A stretch of DNA of 64,000 nt from Pleurotus djamor. Lineage: Eukaryota > Basidiomycota > Agaricomycetes > Agaricales > Pleurotaceae. The position numbers were made by a program, and so were the translations under genes. Shown here piece by piece: positions 1-12,779 of this stretch. The stretch lies in contig JAPEVF010000016.1 of assembly GCA_029747585.1 (NCBI GenBank), positions 134,841-198,840 on the forward strand. Reading direction: 5' to 3'. The notes under the pieces are model-generated. The model saw only the letters and a list, made by a program, of their open reading frames with translations, was not told where the DNA came from and did not search any database. How positions within the stretch are numbered: position 1 is the stretch's first letter; every line of letters starts with the position of its first letter.

Positions 1-581
1 GGTTATATAACGACTTGTGTTTACCAGGCTACCGTTGGGTAGTTCGCGGCTCATTTCAATAGTCGGAGCTTTGACTGGTTTTTGTCGGTCGAATCTGTCA
101 ATCATCTTGGCTACGACAATATGGTGGGTTTTCTTGGTTTTCCTCATTGACTATGCACCTCATGCGCACTTAAGCCTCTCTTTGCTGTAGTCAAGCTTTT
201 TCTAGTAATCGATTGACATCGACCTCGCGTAAATAACTCCTCTTAATGAGTCAAGCACTTCGCTGGGTCCAATTGCGGTTAAGGCTCCTGCTTTTACCCC
301 ACCGATATTGAATGAAATTCTCTAAACACCGAGGGTCAGGCCGACAATGGTCCATGTCCTGCTACTTCAGAAAGCAGCCCCACTGGACTTGCATGTAATC
401 TACCTTTGTCACGGCAAAAAATCGGCCCTTACCCCAGCGGCCCCGTCTTGTGACGATTTACCTCCCGAGAATATCCATCCACGATGAGGCAATTTAGCAC
501 GCCTTCACATTCCGGTCGCTGAAATGACTCTATCGTATATAAAGCGACGCTGCCTACGGGGATTCAACAACGATCCTCCCT
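1..581. other. Upstream region of the AA9 gene
   Basis: I see no supportable coding region here. The last part is the promoter and short 5' leader of the AA9 gene. The rest is AT/GC-mixed sequence with no repeat or RNA gene that I recognise. Confidence 0.5.
536..543 (+). promoter_or_regulatory. TATA box of the AA9 gene
   Basis: A perfect TATATAAA lies 39-46 bases before the chosen ATG at 582. This is a typical core-promoter position for a highly induced secreted-enzyme gene, and it supports a short 5' leader and this start codon. Inferred from sequence only. Confidence 0.6.
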
Positions 582-1773
582 ATGGCTATCTTGAAGCTCT
601 CCTCTGCTCTACTCCTCGCCGGTGCTCTTGTCGAGTCTGTCATAGCTCATGGGTTCGTACCCCAGATAAAAATTGGAAACCAATACATCCCTGGATGGAA
701 TGTTAACACCGGTCAGTCTCATACGCCACCCTTCGACACCTTCGCCTCACATCGCATGCGGCACTCAATTTCCAGACGGTTATACCACCCCTCAGGTACA
801 ATGAACCCTACACCTTCGTTGATCATTTTGCTTACGCCCAATGAAGCCCCTGCGCGTCGTTCGAGCTACCAAGCCTGATTCGGGATTCATCTCTGATGTC
901 ACCTCTCCGGACATCACTTGCTCTATCGGTAACTCTAAGCTTCCTCCGGTGAGTTAACTGTCTTTCTCAGGTTCGCCGCTGCGGACTCATCCTTCCTTGT
1001 AGGGCCCTATCACAGCTACCGTGGCCGCCGGACAAGACGTCACCATGCTTTGGAATACCTGGCCGATAGGTCACTATGGACCTGTCCTTAACTACATGGC
1101 CAAGTGCCCCGGGGATTGTTCCACCTGGAAGGGTGATTCAGGAACCCCTTGGTTCAAGGTGAGCTCTCTTCGGGCTCGCAAAGATTCCCTTTCCTCCTCT
1201 GATACATTATAGATTTCTCAAAGCGTGTATAACAACGGGCAGTGGGCTTCAGATGCTTTAGCACAGAACAACGCCAGCTACACAGTGAGAATCCCAAGAA
1301 ACATCACACCAGGAAACTACGTCAGTCCTCTTGCACCGTTTGAAGTCTGAAAGTTGTTGACACCTGTCCACAGCTGCTTCGTCACGAGAACCTCGCGTTG
1401 CATGCTGCATCGAACGTTGGTGGTGCTCAATTCTACCCAGTTTGTGTCCAATTGACTGGTAATTGNTTGTTTGATCCACACATCGAATGCTCTTCTGACT
1501 GTGTGACAGTCACCGGTGGAGGATCCCTCAACCCATCTGGCTTGGGCTTCCCGGGTGCTTACTCGGTNAGCGGTCTCCGATCGTGTCCATCACGCAGAAA
1601 TCTGAACCCTGATCTCGCTTTAGGCCAATCATCCAGGAATTCACTTCAACCCTTATCAAGGCGAAGCCGCCAACCAGGTACGCCGAATCNCAGGCCGATT
1701 CACAACGTCTGCTAATAGCNCGCAGGCCTACGTCCCTCCTGGAGGCTCCGTTTATCCGGGATTGCAGTTCTAA
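582..1773 (+). CDS. Secreted AA9 lytic polysaccharide monooxygenase (former GH61)
   Basis: Copper enzyme that cleaves cellulose or related glucans oxidatively outside the cell. The protein starts MAILKLSSALLLAGALVES, a clear signal peptide ending at A-H; the mature protein therefore begins with the His that forms the copper histidine brace (HGFVPQIK). The second copper His is in GHYGPVLNYMAKCPGDC. The conserved second-shell stretch runs from HENLALHA to AQFYPVCVQL and contains the axial Tyr. The gene ends ...VYPGLQF with no CBM1 or linker, so it is a single-domain AA9 of about 230-240 residues. Several introns of about 50-60 bases are needed, for example one opening at GTGAGT after LPP (about 950) and one before the ITPGNY-LLRHENL join. 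Ns at 1466, 1568, 1690 and 1720 fall in or beside introns and do not break the frame. Regiospecificity (C1 or C4) cannot be told from what is visible. Confidence 0.9.
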
Positions 1774-1919
1774 TTCGGGAGTTCAGGAGTCTCCTATTGA
1801 GGGCGGAACGGAATGGTCAAATAGGGGAAAGGTGTATTCAAAGCAGCATGGTTATAACCAGAAATTTTTGACAGAGTGTTTTCAGCTACACTCTCACTTG
1901 CGTTCAAGCACATCTGAGA

Positions 1920-3595
1920 TCAGTTGTAGTGCTTCACCACGGTCCCTTGAATNACCTCCTCTTCTACCCCTTTCTCNGATTTGCTTNGCGTGAGCTGACT
2001 CTTCCCGTAGAGGGCGGTCCTGTTTTTACGCCAGTCTTCCATGGTGGGAGCCTTGCCTTCTTCAAAGCGCTTGGTAATCCCGACGCGCTGTAAGACAGGG
2101 CTNTCAGCTAATGGGGCCAGCTTGGCATCGTCGTTCGCCATGGAGAAATAGAAGACTCCGAGGCGCTCCAAGTTGCGTTGATCAACAGGAGGTTGTATCA
2201 CTCTGCGTAGACGCGGGTTAGNANGNGCTTGCACATGCACACTACGATAATCTCATACCTGTGAATTGTAGCGCGGTAGTGTCCACCTGACAGGAACTCG
2301 ATTGCATCACCAGCGTTCACGACCTGACTGTGTGAATACGGGCAACATTTACCGAACCAGAAGAAACTTACGAGTGCGTTATCTATGTGTTTGATCCATT
2401 TCCATTTACCNTCGCGGGCTAGGATTTGCAGACCACCGACAGGTTGGCTGTAGAGAATGGTAATTGAACCAATATCTGCNATGAGAGAGGCGGTCGTCAG
2501 GAAANCTCACTGATATTCGCCAGTAGAGATATGCTTACCNGTGTGTCCCTTGAGCCAGACACCTTTTGCGATCGCTTCATTGCCCTCGGGTCGGGGGTAG
2601 CTGAGGTTCATATCAATGAATGGGCNGNCTTCTCCACGGTGATTAACAATCAACTCACTATTTCATGAACCTCACTAGGAGCCAGTCGTTAACCCAACGT
2701 CGTAAGAAGCACGAAGGAAGAACTCGCTTACCGGAGGATTCTCCTGGCGCTTGGAAGGCATGTAATTTCGTCAATGTGTCTTCCGGAAGCTCCAGCCCTA
2801 GCGCAAGAATCCTTTATCGAGTTNTAAGAGGTTTATCCCCGCCCAAAGCCGTCTGAGACTGACCGTAAGATCGGATGCAAGACGTCGAAGTGGTTGTGTC
2901 TGGCGAATTCAGCGATATCAGCTAAGAAGGGCCTTAACGCCGCTGGGTGNGGCTGCGTGGTGACGGCACGATTTACTATAATGACATGTAAGATTTTTAA
3001 AGGGTATATACTGGATTACTCACTGTTATAGTGTTCGATCTCGTCACGAACACCACCTTCAATCAACTACAGCCATGAATTAATGCGCTTTGAATGAGGA
3101 TTACTATGGTAGACGAGGAGTACCCATGATTGNTTTAGCTTATAACCTCTGTACACTGATGAATCTTCAAGTTGTCGAGCGTACTCCTTTTTTTCTTCAA
3201 TAGAGACTTGAGCGAAAGGAACATTNGCGATGTCAAAGATATGCTTGGTCTAGGCCAAGAACATGGAAGCAAATCGTTATCAACNCCACGCAGAATAGAC
3301 TCAAGACTCAAGATTTTGACTGCGTACCTGCGCAGGGGTGTATCCATGATTTATGACATAGAAAAATCCGACGCTAGCAAGAGCTTCACGAGTTTGTAGG
3401 GCTAATTCGGCNCGGCCTTCAGGAGTCGCCGCCTTAGAAAGATCGATGATGGCAAGGTCAGCAAACTCCACTAGATGAATCGAGTGAGTANNGAANGATC
3501 TTGTCAAAGGAGTTCAAATCAAACATACAATCTTCTTTAGTTGGAGGAGGGGGATTATAGGCTGGGAGGGCAGGCTGAATCTGGGCAGCTAGCAT
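1920..3595 (-). CDS. 2OG-Fe(II) oxygenase, isopenicillin N synthase-like (paralogue 1)
   Basis: Member of the soluble non-haem iron oxygenases with an N-terminal DIOX_N region and a C-terminal double-stranded beta-helix. The deduced start is MLAAQIQPALPAYNPPP at 3595, followed by an intron opening GTATGT. The next exon reads EFADLAIIDLSKAATPEG and then ALASVGFFYVINHGYTPAQ, the hallmark DIOX_N segment. Downstream come SQPVGGLQILAREGKWKW and the VNAGDAIEFLSGGHYRATIH region that carries the distal iron-binding His. The protein ends VVKHYN. The gene is cut by many short introns. It is the first of two tandem minus-strand copies; the next begins about 300 bases further on, and a third lies at 34.5 kb. 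This copy holds more Ns than any other gene in the window (for example 1953, 1978, 1987, 2102, 2222), so its exact exons are uncertain. The substrate cannot be predicted. Confidence 0.75.
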
Positions 3596-3906
3596 GATTG
3601 GGAAAACTTGGGCTTCGACTAGCCGCGAACGANATATAAGGCGAGCANGTACTTATGGGAATTTAATAGAAGTANTCCTCTCGTGACCTAGTTCTTTAGT
3701 GCAGGGCAATCTTCCATCAAGAAACGGGAGAAATACTGGCGTGAGGATGGGCGAGAATTTTGGCTTAAAGCATGGCGCGCAAATGGTTCCTGACCTACTA
3801 ACCCAAGGTGAGCACCACTATCATCATTACACGTCAAATCATTGGGAAGCTACTAAAATGGACAATAAAAGCAGTCAATCTCACCACGGAACTACCTTCG
3901 TTTCGT
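3596..3906. other. Spacer between tandem oxygenase genes
   Basis: About 310 bases forming the promoter of oxygenase 1 and the 3' flank of oxygenase 2. No gene or RNA is supported. Three Ns lie here. Confidence 0.4.
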
Positions 3907-5615
3907 TTACTGAGCCTCGACCCAGTGCCGAACGACTGTGCCGTGGACGACTTCCTCCCTCACTCCTTTCTCTGTCGCACTATCCTTGAGCTCAATCTGA
4001 CCATAGTTAGCCACCCTATTCCTTCGCCACACGCCCACCACGGGCGCCTGGCCTTCTTCGAAGCGTCGCTTGATACCCACACGTTGCAACACGGGGCTAT
4101 CAGTCAGCGGATCCAATCTGACGTCGTCGTTGGGTTGGCAGAAGTAGAAGACACCCAGGCGTTCAACGTTCCTTTGGTCATCTGGTGGTTGGACGACTCT
4201 TTTTTAGAAGCCCGTTGAGCTAAATCAGAACCGCTCCAAGGATGAATGATGACCGACCTATGAATAGTCGCGCGATAGAGCCCGCCGGAAAGGAACTCAA
4301 TGGCATCCCCAGCATTAACCACCTTAGGAAGCCCAAAGATGAATTTTCTCATGTTCCAGTTCGCGGAGAACAATGGATCGGCTTACTAGGGCGTTATCGA
4401 TGTGTTTGATGTACTTCCACTTGCCTTCACGGGAAAGAATTTGTAACCCTGCGACAGGTTGACTGTAGAGAAGAGTAATGGAGCCGATATCTGTGGGAGC
4501 CGATGAGATAAGGGCTCATTACGTCAAGAGAGTTGTAGCTGCATACCTGTATGTCCGTTGAGCCAAACGTGCTTAGCCAGAGCCTCGTCGTTTTCAGCGC
4601 GTGGATGGCTATCCGCGAATCAGCAATCAGGTAGCGTTGGAAGATGAGGCATTTAGACTCACTATTTAATGAATCGAGCTAAATGAAAAGGCGAATTTAC
4701 ATAAGGAAGGGTACGAAGAGATTAAGGAAGCAGACTGACCGGCGGACTCTCCAGGCCCATCCCAGTCATGCATTTTGACAAAGGTTTCTTCAGGGAGTTC
4801 TAGGCCCAACGCAAGGATCCTGTAGTCGACATGAGTAGGGGCAATTCATGTGCGATGGAGGGGGAGACCTTAAGATAGGATGTACAACATTGAAGTGGTT
4901 GTGTCGAGCAAACGCAGCGACCTCGGGGAGGAACGGCCGAAGTGCAGGAGGGTGTGGCTGCTCATAAACCTTATAATTGACTACTTCCAGATCAGTAACG
5001 CGGCCGTCCACATCACATAAACGACGAACTTACAGCTATAATGCTCGAATTCGTCCGGAACACCTCCACTAATCATCTATAAAGTATAAAGAAAGGGTAA
5101 ACATCGCCTCCTTCCACGAGCCAGGGACTCACCCATTCTTGCCTCAGCTTGTAACCTTTATATACGGCCTTGTCCTTACGAAGATAAGCTATCTTTTCTT
5201 CAGGTGAGACTTGAGTAAAAGGAACATCGGCAATGTCGAAGATGCGGGCAGTCTAATAGATAATAACTCGATCAGCACATCAGATCTACTCTGGACGAGC
5301 ACGCTACGAGGATATAACGGATACAAACGCCTACCTGTTCAACCGTATAGCCGTGGTTGATCACGTAGAAGAAGCCGACATTAACCAGAGCTTCACGAGC
5401 TTGAAGGGCCAATTCAGCCCTTCCTTTCGGAGTTGCCGCCTTGGAAAGATCGATGACCGTAAGGTCGGCAAAGTCCACTAGATACGTTGAAGAACAGTTT
5501 ATTAATTGATGCCGGAAAGCCTTAAATTGTGAAGTAAGTATAACTTACAATTTTCCTTCGTGGGCGGTGGGGGGATGTGACGGGGGACCGCTGGCGAAGT
5601 CGATGCTGGCAACAT
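3907..5615 (-). CDS. 2OG-Fe(II) oxygenase, isopenicillin N synthase-like (paralogue 2)
   Basis: Same family and architecture as the gene at 1920-3595. The start is MLPASTSPAVPRHIPPPPTK at 5615; exon 1 is 5549-5615 and ends before GTAAGTTA. Exon 2 reads DFADLTVIDLSKAATPKG followed by NVGFFYVINHGYTVEQ. The first iron ligands are visible as G-H-T-D, split by an intron near 4490-4550, followed by IGSITLLYSQPVAGLQILS and KWKYIKHIDNAL. The distal His is in VNAGDAIEFLSGGLYRATIHR. The C-terminus is VVRHWVEAQ. The iron triad H-x-D...H is therefore complete, and this copy has no Ns, so it is the best reference for the family in this window. These enzymes use iron and usually 2-oxoglutarate in the cytosol, often in specialised metabolism. 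No biosynthetic cluster genes accompany it, so the substrate is unknown. Confidence 0.85.
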
Positions 5616-8600
5616 ATTCGGGGGGATTGTGCGCCGAAGGAATGAGAAGAAGTCGGGTGTATATATGACGGCGAGAATATAAATGCCTGAACGACAGAAG
5701 CAAAGTCATGGGAGCAGAGATACCATCAAGTGTGTGAACAGCGATAGCGTCGGCGCATTGGCGCCATAAAGCATCATCTGGCGTGGAGGACGAGACCACG
5801 AATGCCCATGCACGAACAACAAACGATAGCGCGGTACTGAAATGACTGTTAGTGCAGAGTGTCGTTCATATACTCCCTATTATTGAGTGATTGTCAAGTT
5901 GTTGAGAACTTTATATGTTCATGCCGATAAGACCTTTGCCGGTATGTCCTGGGATCTAGGTACCGAAATGGTTCCAAATTTGGCGAAATAAGGTCTGACA
6001 GAGTCTCATGTTCATGTCATGATAAGAAGAAAATTGCAGGTGGACGATGATACACGGTGCTATGCTTAGTGAGCGGAAAAAAGCCAATGATAACAGGGGC
6101 AATAGGACGTGCTTCCTAGACGATGGTATCCAATGAGATCAAATATCCAAGCTTCGAGAAGGGCTCACTCACCACACTACATGATACCACTCACCGAGCG
6201 TTATAGTGTTATTTTACCATGTGCCGGACATCATGCCAGCGGAGATATCTTCATCCATGCGTGGCCCCGGATCAGACCACTCAGGAGAGGGACCTGAGTC
6301 CGTTTGAAGATTGAACCGCCCGACGACATTCAACAACGTGGCAGAGAAGAAAATGTTGAAAAGAAGTATGGTATGTGTCGATCTCGGAATCGGTGGTTGT
6401 CAAGTCAAAATCCAATTGAAAGAGAGCGCATGGAAATCGGTTGATTGGGTAGAAGATGGTGTCGCTCGGTCGGCCCCGAGTCAAGCGCATACGTAGCCCG
6501 ATAGGCTATTGAGGTGCACATACGGTACAAGCCATGGACGAGGTAAATAATATAGCGCGTCCCCTTCCCTGACAAGGAAAAGCAGAGCGAAGAAAAGATA
6601 CGCGAGCCTATTCGTTGNAAAAAAGGTCGGTCCTCGGTACCGCAGAACGAGGGGAGCTCATGAAAGCGTACTAGCAGCGTGAAATTTGCATGAGATCGGC
6701 GGGACATGTATAGCGCTGGTCCCGGGAAACGGCAGGTCGAGTCGGAAGACGAAATGTCGGAGATGTGATCCAATGTAACAATCGTAATTCAAGCTCTTGG
6801 GATGAATGGCTCGATGCGCGGACCTGTCCCGCCCAAAGTCGGTCAGGTATTCACTTCGCGTAGGGTAGGATATTATTAGACTTACGATGTTAGCGGCTTT
6901 CGCCACATGCTCCGATAGGGAATCCACTTGACCCGAAAGAGTGCGTCAATCGACCGCAACGCGCTATGATGGAATAAAGAGAACATAAATGGATGACACA
7001 AAGGGACCCTCCTGTGGACCGCTAATGAGGCTGTTTGAATGCAACAAGTTCGGGGGTTTCCTTGGCTGCCCGACGCCGAAGATGGTTCAACGATTATGAG
7101 CAAGCGAAGCTGTATAGTCGATCTGCGCCAATTATTGAGGCTTGCATCGAGGGATGCGCTGACATAAATGACCAGGTAAGTGGTACCATCGTCTCAAGAT
7201 GGGAGAGTCCAGCCCGAAAATTGCGATCCAAAGATTTTGAGTTTCCGTTTGACAGAGATTGATATGGGTTGGTTCCTTGTAGTAAGTTTATTCATAGACA
7301 TATGAGAATGCGCTGTACCCGGCTTGGCTGTATATAATGAGGGACCGTGACGCGAGCATGAAGACAACTGCGACGTCGGACCAGAGGAATTTTTCTGCGT
7401 TTCGGAGAACGGTGTGTAAAGCGCCAGTGATTTGTCTTGAAAGTTAGACGATGAATGAGAGGAAAGACAGCGGCTGTCAGACGCTTTGGAGACGTAAACG
7501 TACGTAGTGGTTCAAAGTCAAGATGGTTGATCGTCGCATCCGTTCCTCCTGGCCAGTGCTCGCGGAGACTCGATTTTAAGAGCTCCGACTGAGCGGATTA
7601 ACTTTTACGCGTCGGTCCGGAAGTGTCTCGCCCCTGTAAAGCCCCTGTTACCTCGACTTGCTCTCGACTTGTCGGGGCCCGCTCAAACAAGAGAAACCCC
7701 CGCAATCGTGAAACATTTCGTGGGGCTCCGCATCCGCTGACAAGCCCCATATTTCCTCTATGATTCAGAAACAAGGGAGCCCTAACCCTTGAGGCAAATC
7801 AACAAGTGTCCGTTGGGTCGCTATACCAGGCCGCGCAGTGATGGCGGGTAGCCGTGGCATTCCACGCATGCCGATTTGCAGGGGGAGAATTTTTCTGTTT
7901 CGGAAGGAGTCCGAGATCCAAGTAATTGCAACACGGTGCCTGCCATCTGCTAAGGACCAAGGTTTAGCCCGGTCTGGCATGAGATCAGTGAGGACTGAGT
8001 ATATTCATCACCAAGCGATCACGCCAATGGTTTTGGCTCTGTCATTGGACTGAAGGTTTGACACAGAAGCAACGAGGTTTTTGGTGATAGTTGATTGATG
8101 CGTATGGCTGATCTCCGTAAGTTATCCACATTCGCTTCACGTACCTTCCGCTTGGCTGGAGTACAATACGCTTTTCTTGGACTCACGTAAATAGCTTGTA
8201 TCCTGAGTCAGTGGCGTACGGTGTGCAGGAGGAGGGATCGGGGTCCCTTAGCGTTCCCGCTCCTTCCGGTGGTACCATGTCAGCGTCACATCGCTCCTCC
8301 GAATTGCAGGGTAGTGAACGGGAAGAAGCTTGAGCTTGAAGGACTACTGAACGCCTCCTTTCGGTGGATGGAATCTTCGCTAGCATTACGATAAACCATC
8401 TAAGCGATTCCACGCGTTTCGAACAATACGGGTTTAATTCCATAACCGCTTTTCCTCCGCATAGGTCAGCCGATTTGATAAGATGTATGGTCAAAAATCG
8501 TCTGATGTTGATGCTATGATGCGTCCATGGGTAGGAGGTCGCCGCCTGGAGGTTTCCCTTCACAAGGTCTCAGTTATTTGTAGAAAATATTGTTGGTGCA

Positions 8601-8853
8601 GCAGGGAGCCAGACCCTCTGGCGGACGTCTGGGCTCACCGCAATCGGGACCCAATTCCCTTTCCCCCATCTTGGCGAAACCAGCGGACCCAGGAAGCGTT
8701 ACCCCACAACTGTGGCCCTGTCACACGATGGGATCAGAGATCTTATCCCCCTAAGTCGTAAACTTATAAGCGAACAAAATCCTCCCGCTTTTAAACTCCA
8801 ATCAACACCATCGAAATTCAAAAACCACCCAACTCTCGACCTTCTCCTCCACC
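5616..8853. other. 3.2 kb without a supportable gene; right end is the acs promoter
   Basis: Only short overlapping open frames occur, for example on the minus strand at 6281-7103 and 8183-8563 and on the plus strand at 7035-7262. None shows a recognisable motif, a chain of plausible exons or a family signature. An N lies at 6618. The 7620-7740 stretch is rich in CCCC/GGGG. The last 150 bases hold the promoter of acetyl-CoA synthetase, with a TATA-like TATAAG at about 8765. A decayed mobile element cannot be excluded. Confidence 0.4.
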
Positions 8854-11360
8854 ATGTCTGACGCTCCCGAGGTCGTACCAATTCACCCCGTTGCCCCTCG
8901 TATCCTCAAAGGCCGCAAAAGACCCCATGTCGGCCCCCATTACCATGCTTACAAGCAAGCCCATGAAGAGACTGTCGGTCATGAGTCCGACAAATGGTGG
9001 AGACATGTAAGAATACCGCGTTATTCTGAGACAATGTCTATGTTTCTGACATACGTTCTCTCTTGTTAGATGGCCAAGGAGACCCTTCATTGGGACCGCC
9101 CATTCCAAACTGTGAGATCCGGAGGCTTTGAGACAGGAGATATCGTTTGGTTCCCCGAGGGAGGTTTGAACGCTTCCTACAACTGTGTCGACCGATGGGC
9201 CTTCAAGCACCCCGACAAGGTCAGTAACTTACTTGTTCATTTACGACTTTCGTATCTCAACTTCAATTCGTTCAATAGACTGCTATCATCTACGAGGCCG
9301 ATGAGCCCGGGGATGGATGTGAGATCACCTACGGTGAACTTCTGCGCGAGGTTTGCCGCGTAGCCAACGTCCTGAAGGGCATGGGAGTGAAGAAGGGCGA
9401 CACTGTCTCAGTCTACCTTCCCATGACCTGGCACGCCGTTGCTGCTTTCCTCGCTTGCGCGCGTATCGGAGCCGTCCACTCTGTTGTCTTTGCCGGTTTC
9501 TCTGCCGAATCCCTTCGCGATCGTGCTCAGGATTGCAAGTCCCGCGTTCTCATCACCGCTGATGAAGGTCGTCGTGGTGGAAAGACTGTCGCAACAAAAG
9601 CCATCGCCGATGCTGCTCTCAAAGAGTGCCCGCTCGTCGAGCACGTCCTTGTCCTCAGACGCACTGGCAATCCAGTTCCATTCACCGAGGGCAGAGATGT
9701 TTGGTGGCACGAAGCAACCCTCAAAGTCCCCAGCTACTGCACACCTGAGATCATGTCGTCCGAGGACCCCTTGTTCATCCTCTACGTAAGTGACCCACTA
9801 ATGCCCGTTCTCAAGTTCCGTGACTGAATAGCTCTTCCCCTTTAGACTTCCGGCTCTACGGGCAAGCCCAAGGGTGTCGTCCACACTACTGGTGGATACC
9901 TCCTCTGCGCTGCGCTCACCGTCAAGTACGTCTTCGATGTCCACCCAGATGACAAGTTCGCTTGCATGGCTGACATTGGTTGGATTACTGGGCACACGTA
10001 AGTCATCACAAAGTGTCGTCATGCATGATCACGGAATCAATACAAACCCTGCAGGTACATCGTCTACGGACCCCTCCTCAATGGTGTCTCCACCATGGTG
10101 TTCGAATCCACTCCAGTTTACCCCACCCCATCTCGCTACTGGGAAACTGTGGAGAAGCACAAGCTAACCCAGTTCTACTCAGCACCTACCGCTATCCGTT
10201 TGCTTCGTCGTCTTGGATCACACCATGTGGAGAAGCACGATCTTAGCAGTCTTCGCGTCCTTGGTAGTGTTGGAGAGCCCATCAACCCGGAGGCATGGAA
10301 CTGGTACAACGAGCACGTCGGAAAGATGGAGTGTGCCATCGTCGATACCTTCTGGTTAGTCTTGTTTCCTTCGGCGACGACGAGGTCATCTGAACATATC
10401 GTCAAATTTCAGGCAAACAGAGACGGGATCAATTGTCGTCACGCCATTCCCTGGTGCGATCGAAACCAAGCCCGGATCAGCGACTGTACCCTTCTTCGGC
10501 ATTGAACCAGCCCTCTTGGATCCCGTATCCGGCAAGGTAACTTCTACTTCCTTGATCAACCAATTGCCGGCGAAATTAACCCTCGGATCTCAATAGGAAT
10601 TGGAAGGCAACAACGTCGAAGGTGTCCTCGTTCTGAAGACACCATGGCCATCAATCGCCCGTACGATCTACGAGGATCACAACAGGTATCTCGATACTTA
10701 CATGAAGGTATGTGTGGCGCCTTGATCGATGTTCGATGATCACCCATATCCTCTCCACAGCCTTACCCCGGCTATTTCTACACTGGTGACGGTGCCGCCC
10801 GCGACGAGCACGGTTATATTTGGATCAAGGGCCGTATCGACGGTATGTCTTTTTATTTGCAATCATGACTGGCCAACGCTGATCTTGATGCTGCTAGATG
10901 TCATCAACGTGTCTGGCCATCGTCTCTCTACCGCTGAGATCGAATCTGCCCTCATTCTCCACAAGGGTGTTGCAGAGACTGCCGTCATCGGTACGGCAGA
11001 TGATCTCACCGGCCAAGCTGTTTACGCTTTCGTCACCCTCAAGCCGTGAGTTCTGTCTTCCCTTGTACCTTCACCTCCAATTGACAATCCCTGCTTAGTG
11101 AATTCTCTTATGACCCTAACGATGAGGCTTCGTTGATCAAGGAATTGGTCGTCCAGGTCCGCAAGACCATCGGCCCCTTCGCCGCCCCCAAGAAGATCTA
11201 CATCGTCAGCGACTTGCCCAAGACTCGCTCTGGCAAGATCATGCGCCGTATCATGCGCAAGATCGTCGCCGGAGAGGGTGATCAACTCGGTGATCTCAGC
11301 ACCGTCGCTGAGCCTGGTGTCGTCGATGTCATCAAGAAGAAGGTCGCTGAGAGTACTTGA
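8854..11360 (+). CDS. acs1: Acetyl-CoA synthetase (AMP-forming)
   Basis: Activates acetate to acetyl-CoA through acetyl-AMP, for acetate use and the nuclear/cytosolic acetyl-CoA supply. The protein begins [20 protein letters not shown]. Exon 1 is 8854-9006 and exon 2 starts at 9070 ([11 protein letters not shown]). Adenylation-family signatures are plain: the P-loop [18 protein letters not shown] (about 9847-9900), [16 protein letters not shown], the A5 region DTFWQTETGS split by an intron near 10355-10412, [37 protein letters not shown], and the C-terminal catalytic lysine motif [13 protein letters not shown]. About ten exons separated by 50-60 base introns give about 660 residues, the usual length. 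The stop is at 11360. The symbol is by homology (facA/acs1 in other fungi). Confidence 0.97.
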
Positions 11361-11712
11361 GTGGTGTAATTTCCTGGTGTTGAAGTCAAAATCTTTTTGG
11401 GACTGTCTATATGAATCTGTACGATCTACCTTCGCATTTCCTTTTCTTGTAACTTGTAGAGATAGTGGTGTAAAGTGCCCATGTCATATTTATGTTTTAT
11501 GCAACGTCTTCCTGTCCTTGCTTCGGATGATTGAGACCTGCGCCCGTCACCACAACATCCATCTATTTGTCCAGGGCCTGCTTCGGAAAGACTCTGCGTG
11601 CATGGTGGTTCGCGTCGTGCAACTTCCTAGTCTCGGACTACTTATGGATGAGAGTGTTTCCTCTCCCAATTTCCTTTCCTCGTTACTTGTCAAGAAAGCG
11701 GTCTATAAATGA
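11361..11712. other. Convergent 3' flanks of acs and the exonuclease gene
   Basis: Intergenic region between two converging genes, presumably holding both 3' UTRs and poly(A) sites. No gene seen. Confidence 0.5.
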
Positions 11713-12779
11713 CTACATCGTATTATGCGTTGTATCTATGTTCTCCACGACCCCTTTCTGCTCCTTTTCTCGCAGTCGCAGAGTGTGACAGACTTTGCAA
11801 GCACCCGCGCTACCTGACTTTCCGAAATATTTCGAGCTGTGAGGAAACATGCGCCTGCACTTGGAACAGTGTTTCCTGTCGGCCGAGTCGTCGTAATCAA
11901 CGATGTTCAGTGGTAAAAGCGAGTGCTGGGTAAACTTGTCGTCTAGAGCAGTCCTCTCCCCATTCCATACGTTGAGGTAGCGCTGACTTGTGATGGCAAG
12001 CTCGTCAACATCGTAGATGAAGCTTTTCTCTGAAAGCTTATGGTATAGGAGCTCAATCAACCGGACGTCGTTAGCAGCGTAATTTAGGTATTCTTGGGAC
12101 AGAGGACGGTCAAGCCATTTCCCGTGGTCAACTGTCAAACGAACACTCAATCAACGCGATCTCTCTACTACAACCAGAAGCCTACCTTTTGATTTCCCTA
12201 CATCCTGAATCTCGTGCTCCCTCATAGCATACCCGAGGGAACTAAGATTATGAATGTCGGTATAAAAGGAGGGAGATTGAAACGCATATTTTCGTAGCCA
12301 TTGCGGGAAACGGCGAATTTGCTTTCGAAGAGGCTGTCCTCGCGTGCATCTGGAAAGGACGTCTACGATCTGCATATCCAGGGTCTTTCCCATCTTCACA
12401 TTGAAAGTCGTGTTCAGCTCAGTGTGATCCATTCGTCCATCGTAGACTACTTTGATGGGTGAATCGGCCTGTATAAGGTTGAAGATCGGTTGTAGAGCTT
12501 GGGAGCCGAGTGCCATGACATCGATGATGTATGTCGTCGCCCCCTCCGTGACGGGTCGAAGGATGATGATGGAGAGTTGACCACCAATGTGCCCGAGGTC
12601 AAGTCCTTCGCAGTCGAGAATTAGATATTCCACCGTCTCGATCGTTTTGATGACAGTAGCTACTGCCTCTGGTATATCTATAATAACTGTATGGTTGAAA
12701 GCTTCTAACCTTTTATGAGAAAGATATATTGAGTATCGTCAGGATATTGCGCACCTGCAGGAGGAGGAGGAATGGACAT
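11713..12779 (-). CDS. DEDDy 3'-5' exonuclease domain protein with C-terminal Cys-rich tail
   Basis: RNase D/Werner-type exonuclease. The start is taken at 12779: MSIPPPPA, then an intron beginning GTGCGC, then VIIDIPEAVATVIKTIETV leading into EYLILDCEG, where the D-x-E pair forms Exo I. Exo II is VYDGRMDHTELN. Exo III is YLNYAANDVRLIELLY, whose Y-x3-D pattern places it in the DEDDy group. The order and spacing match exonuclease domains that trim RNA or DNA 3' ends. After the domain the protein continues into DRKHCSKCRRMFPHSSKYFG and ACKVCHTLRLREKEQK, two CxxC knuckles about 25 residues apart, which look like a small zinc-binding module. A second intron lies near 12135-12180. Length is about 330 residues. 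The specific substrate is not predictable. Confidence 0.85.

Noticed and set aside
3172..3399. Plus-strand frame across the first oxygenase
   Set aside because: Antisense mirror of DIOX_N coding sequence, with Ns inside.
8183..8563. 126-codon open frame on the minus strand
   Set aside because: No recognisable motif, no ATG-exon-intron structure and biased composition; likely chance.
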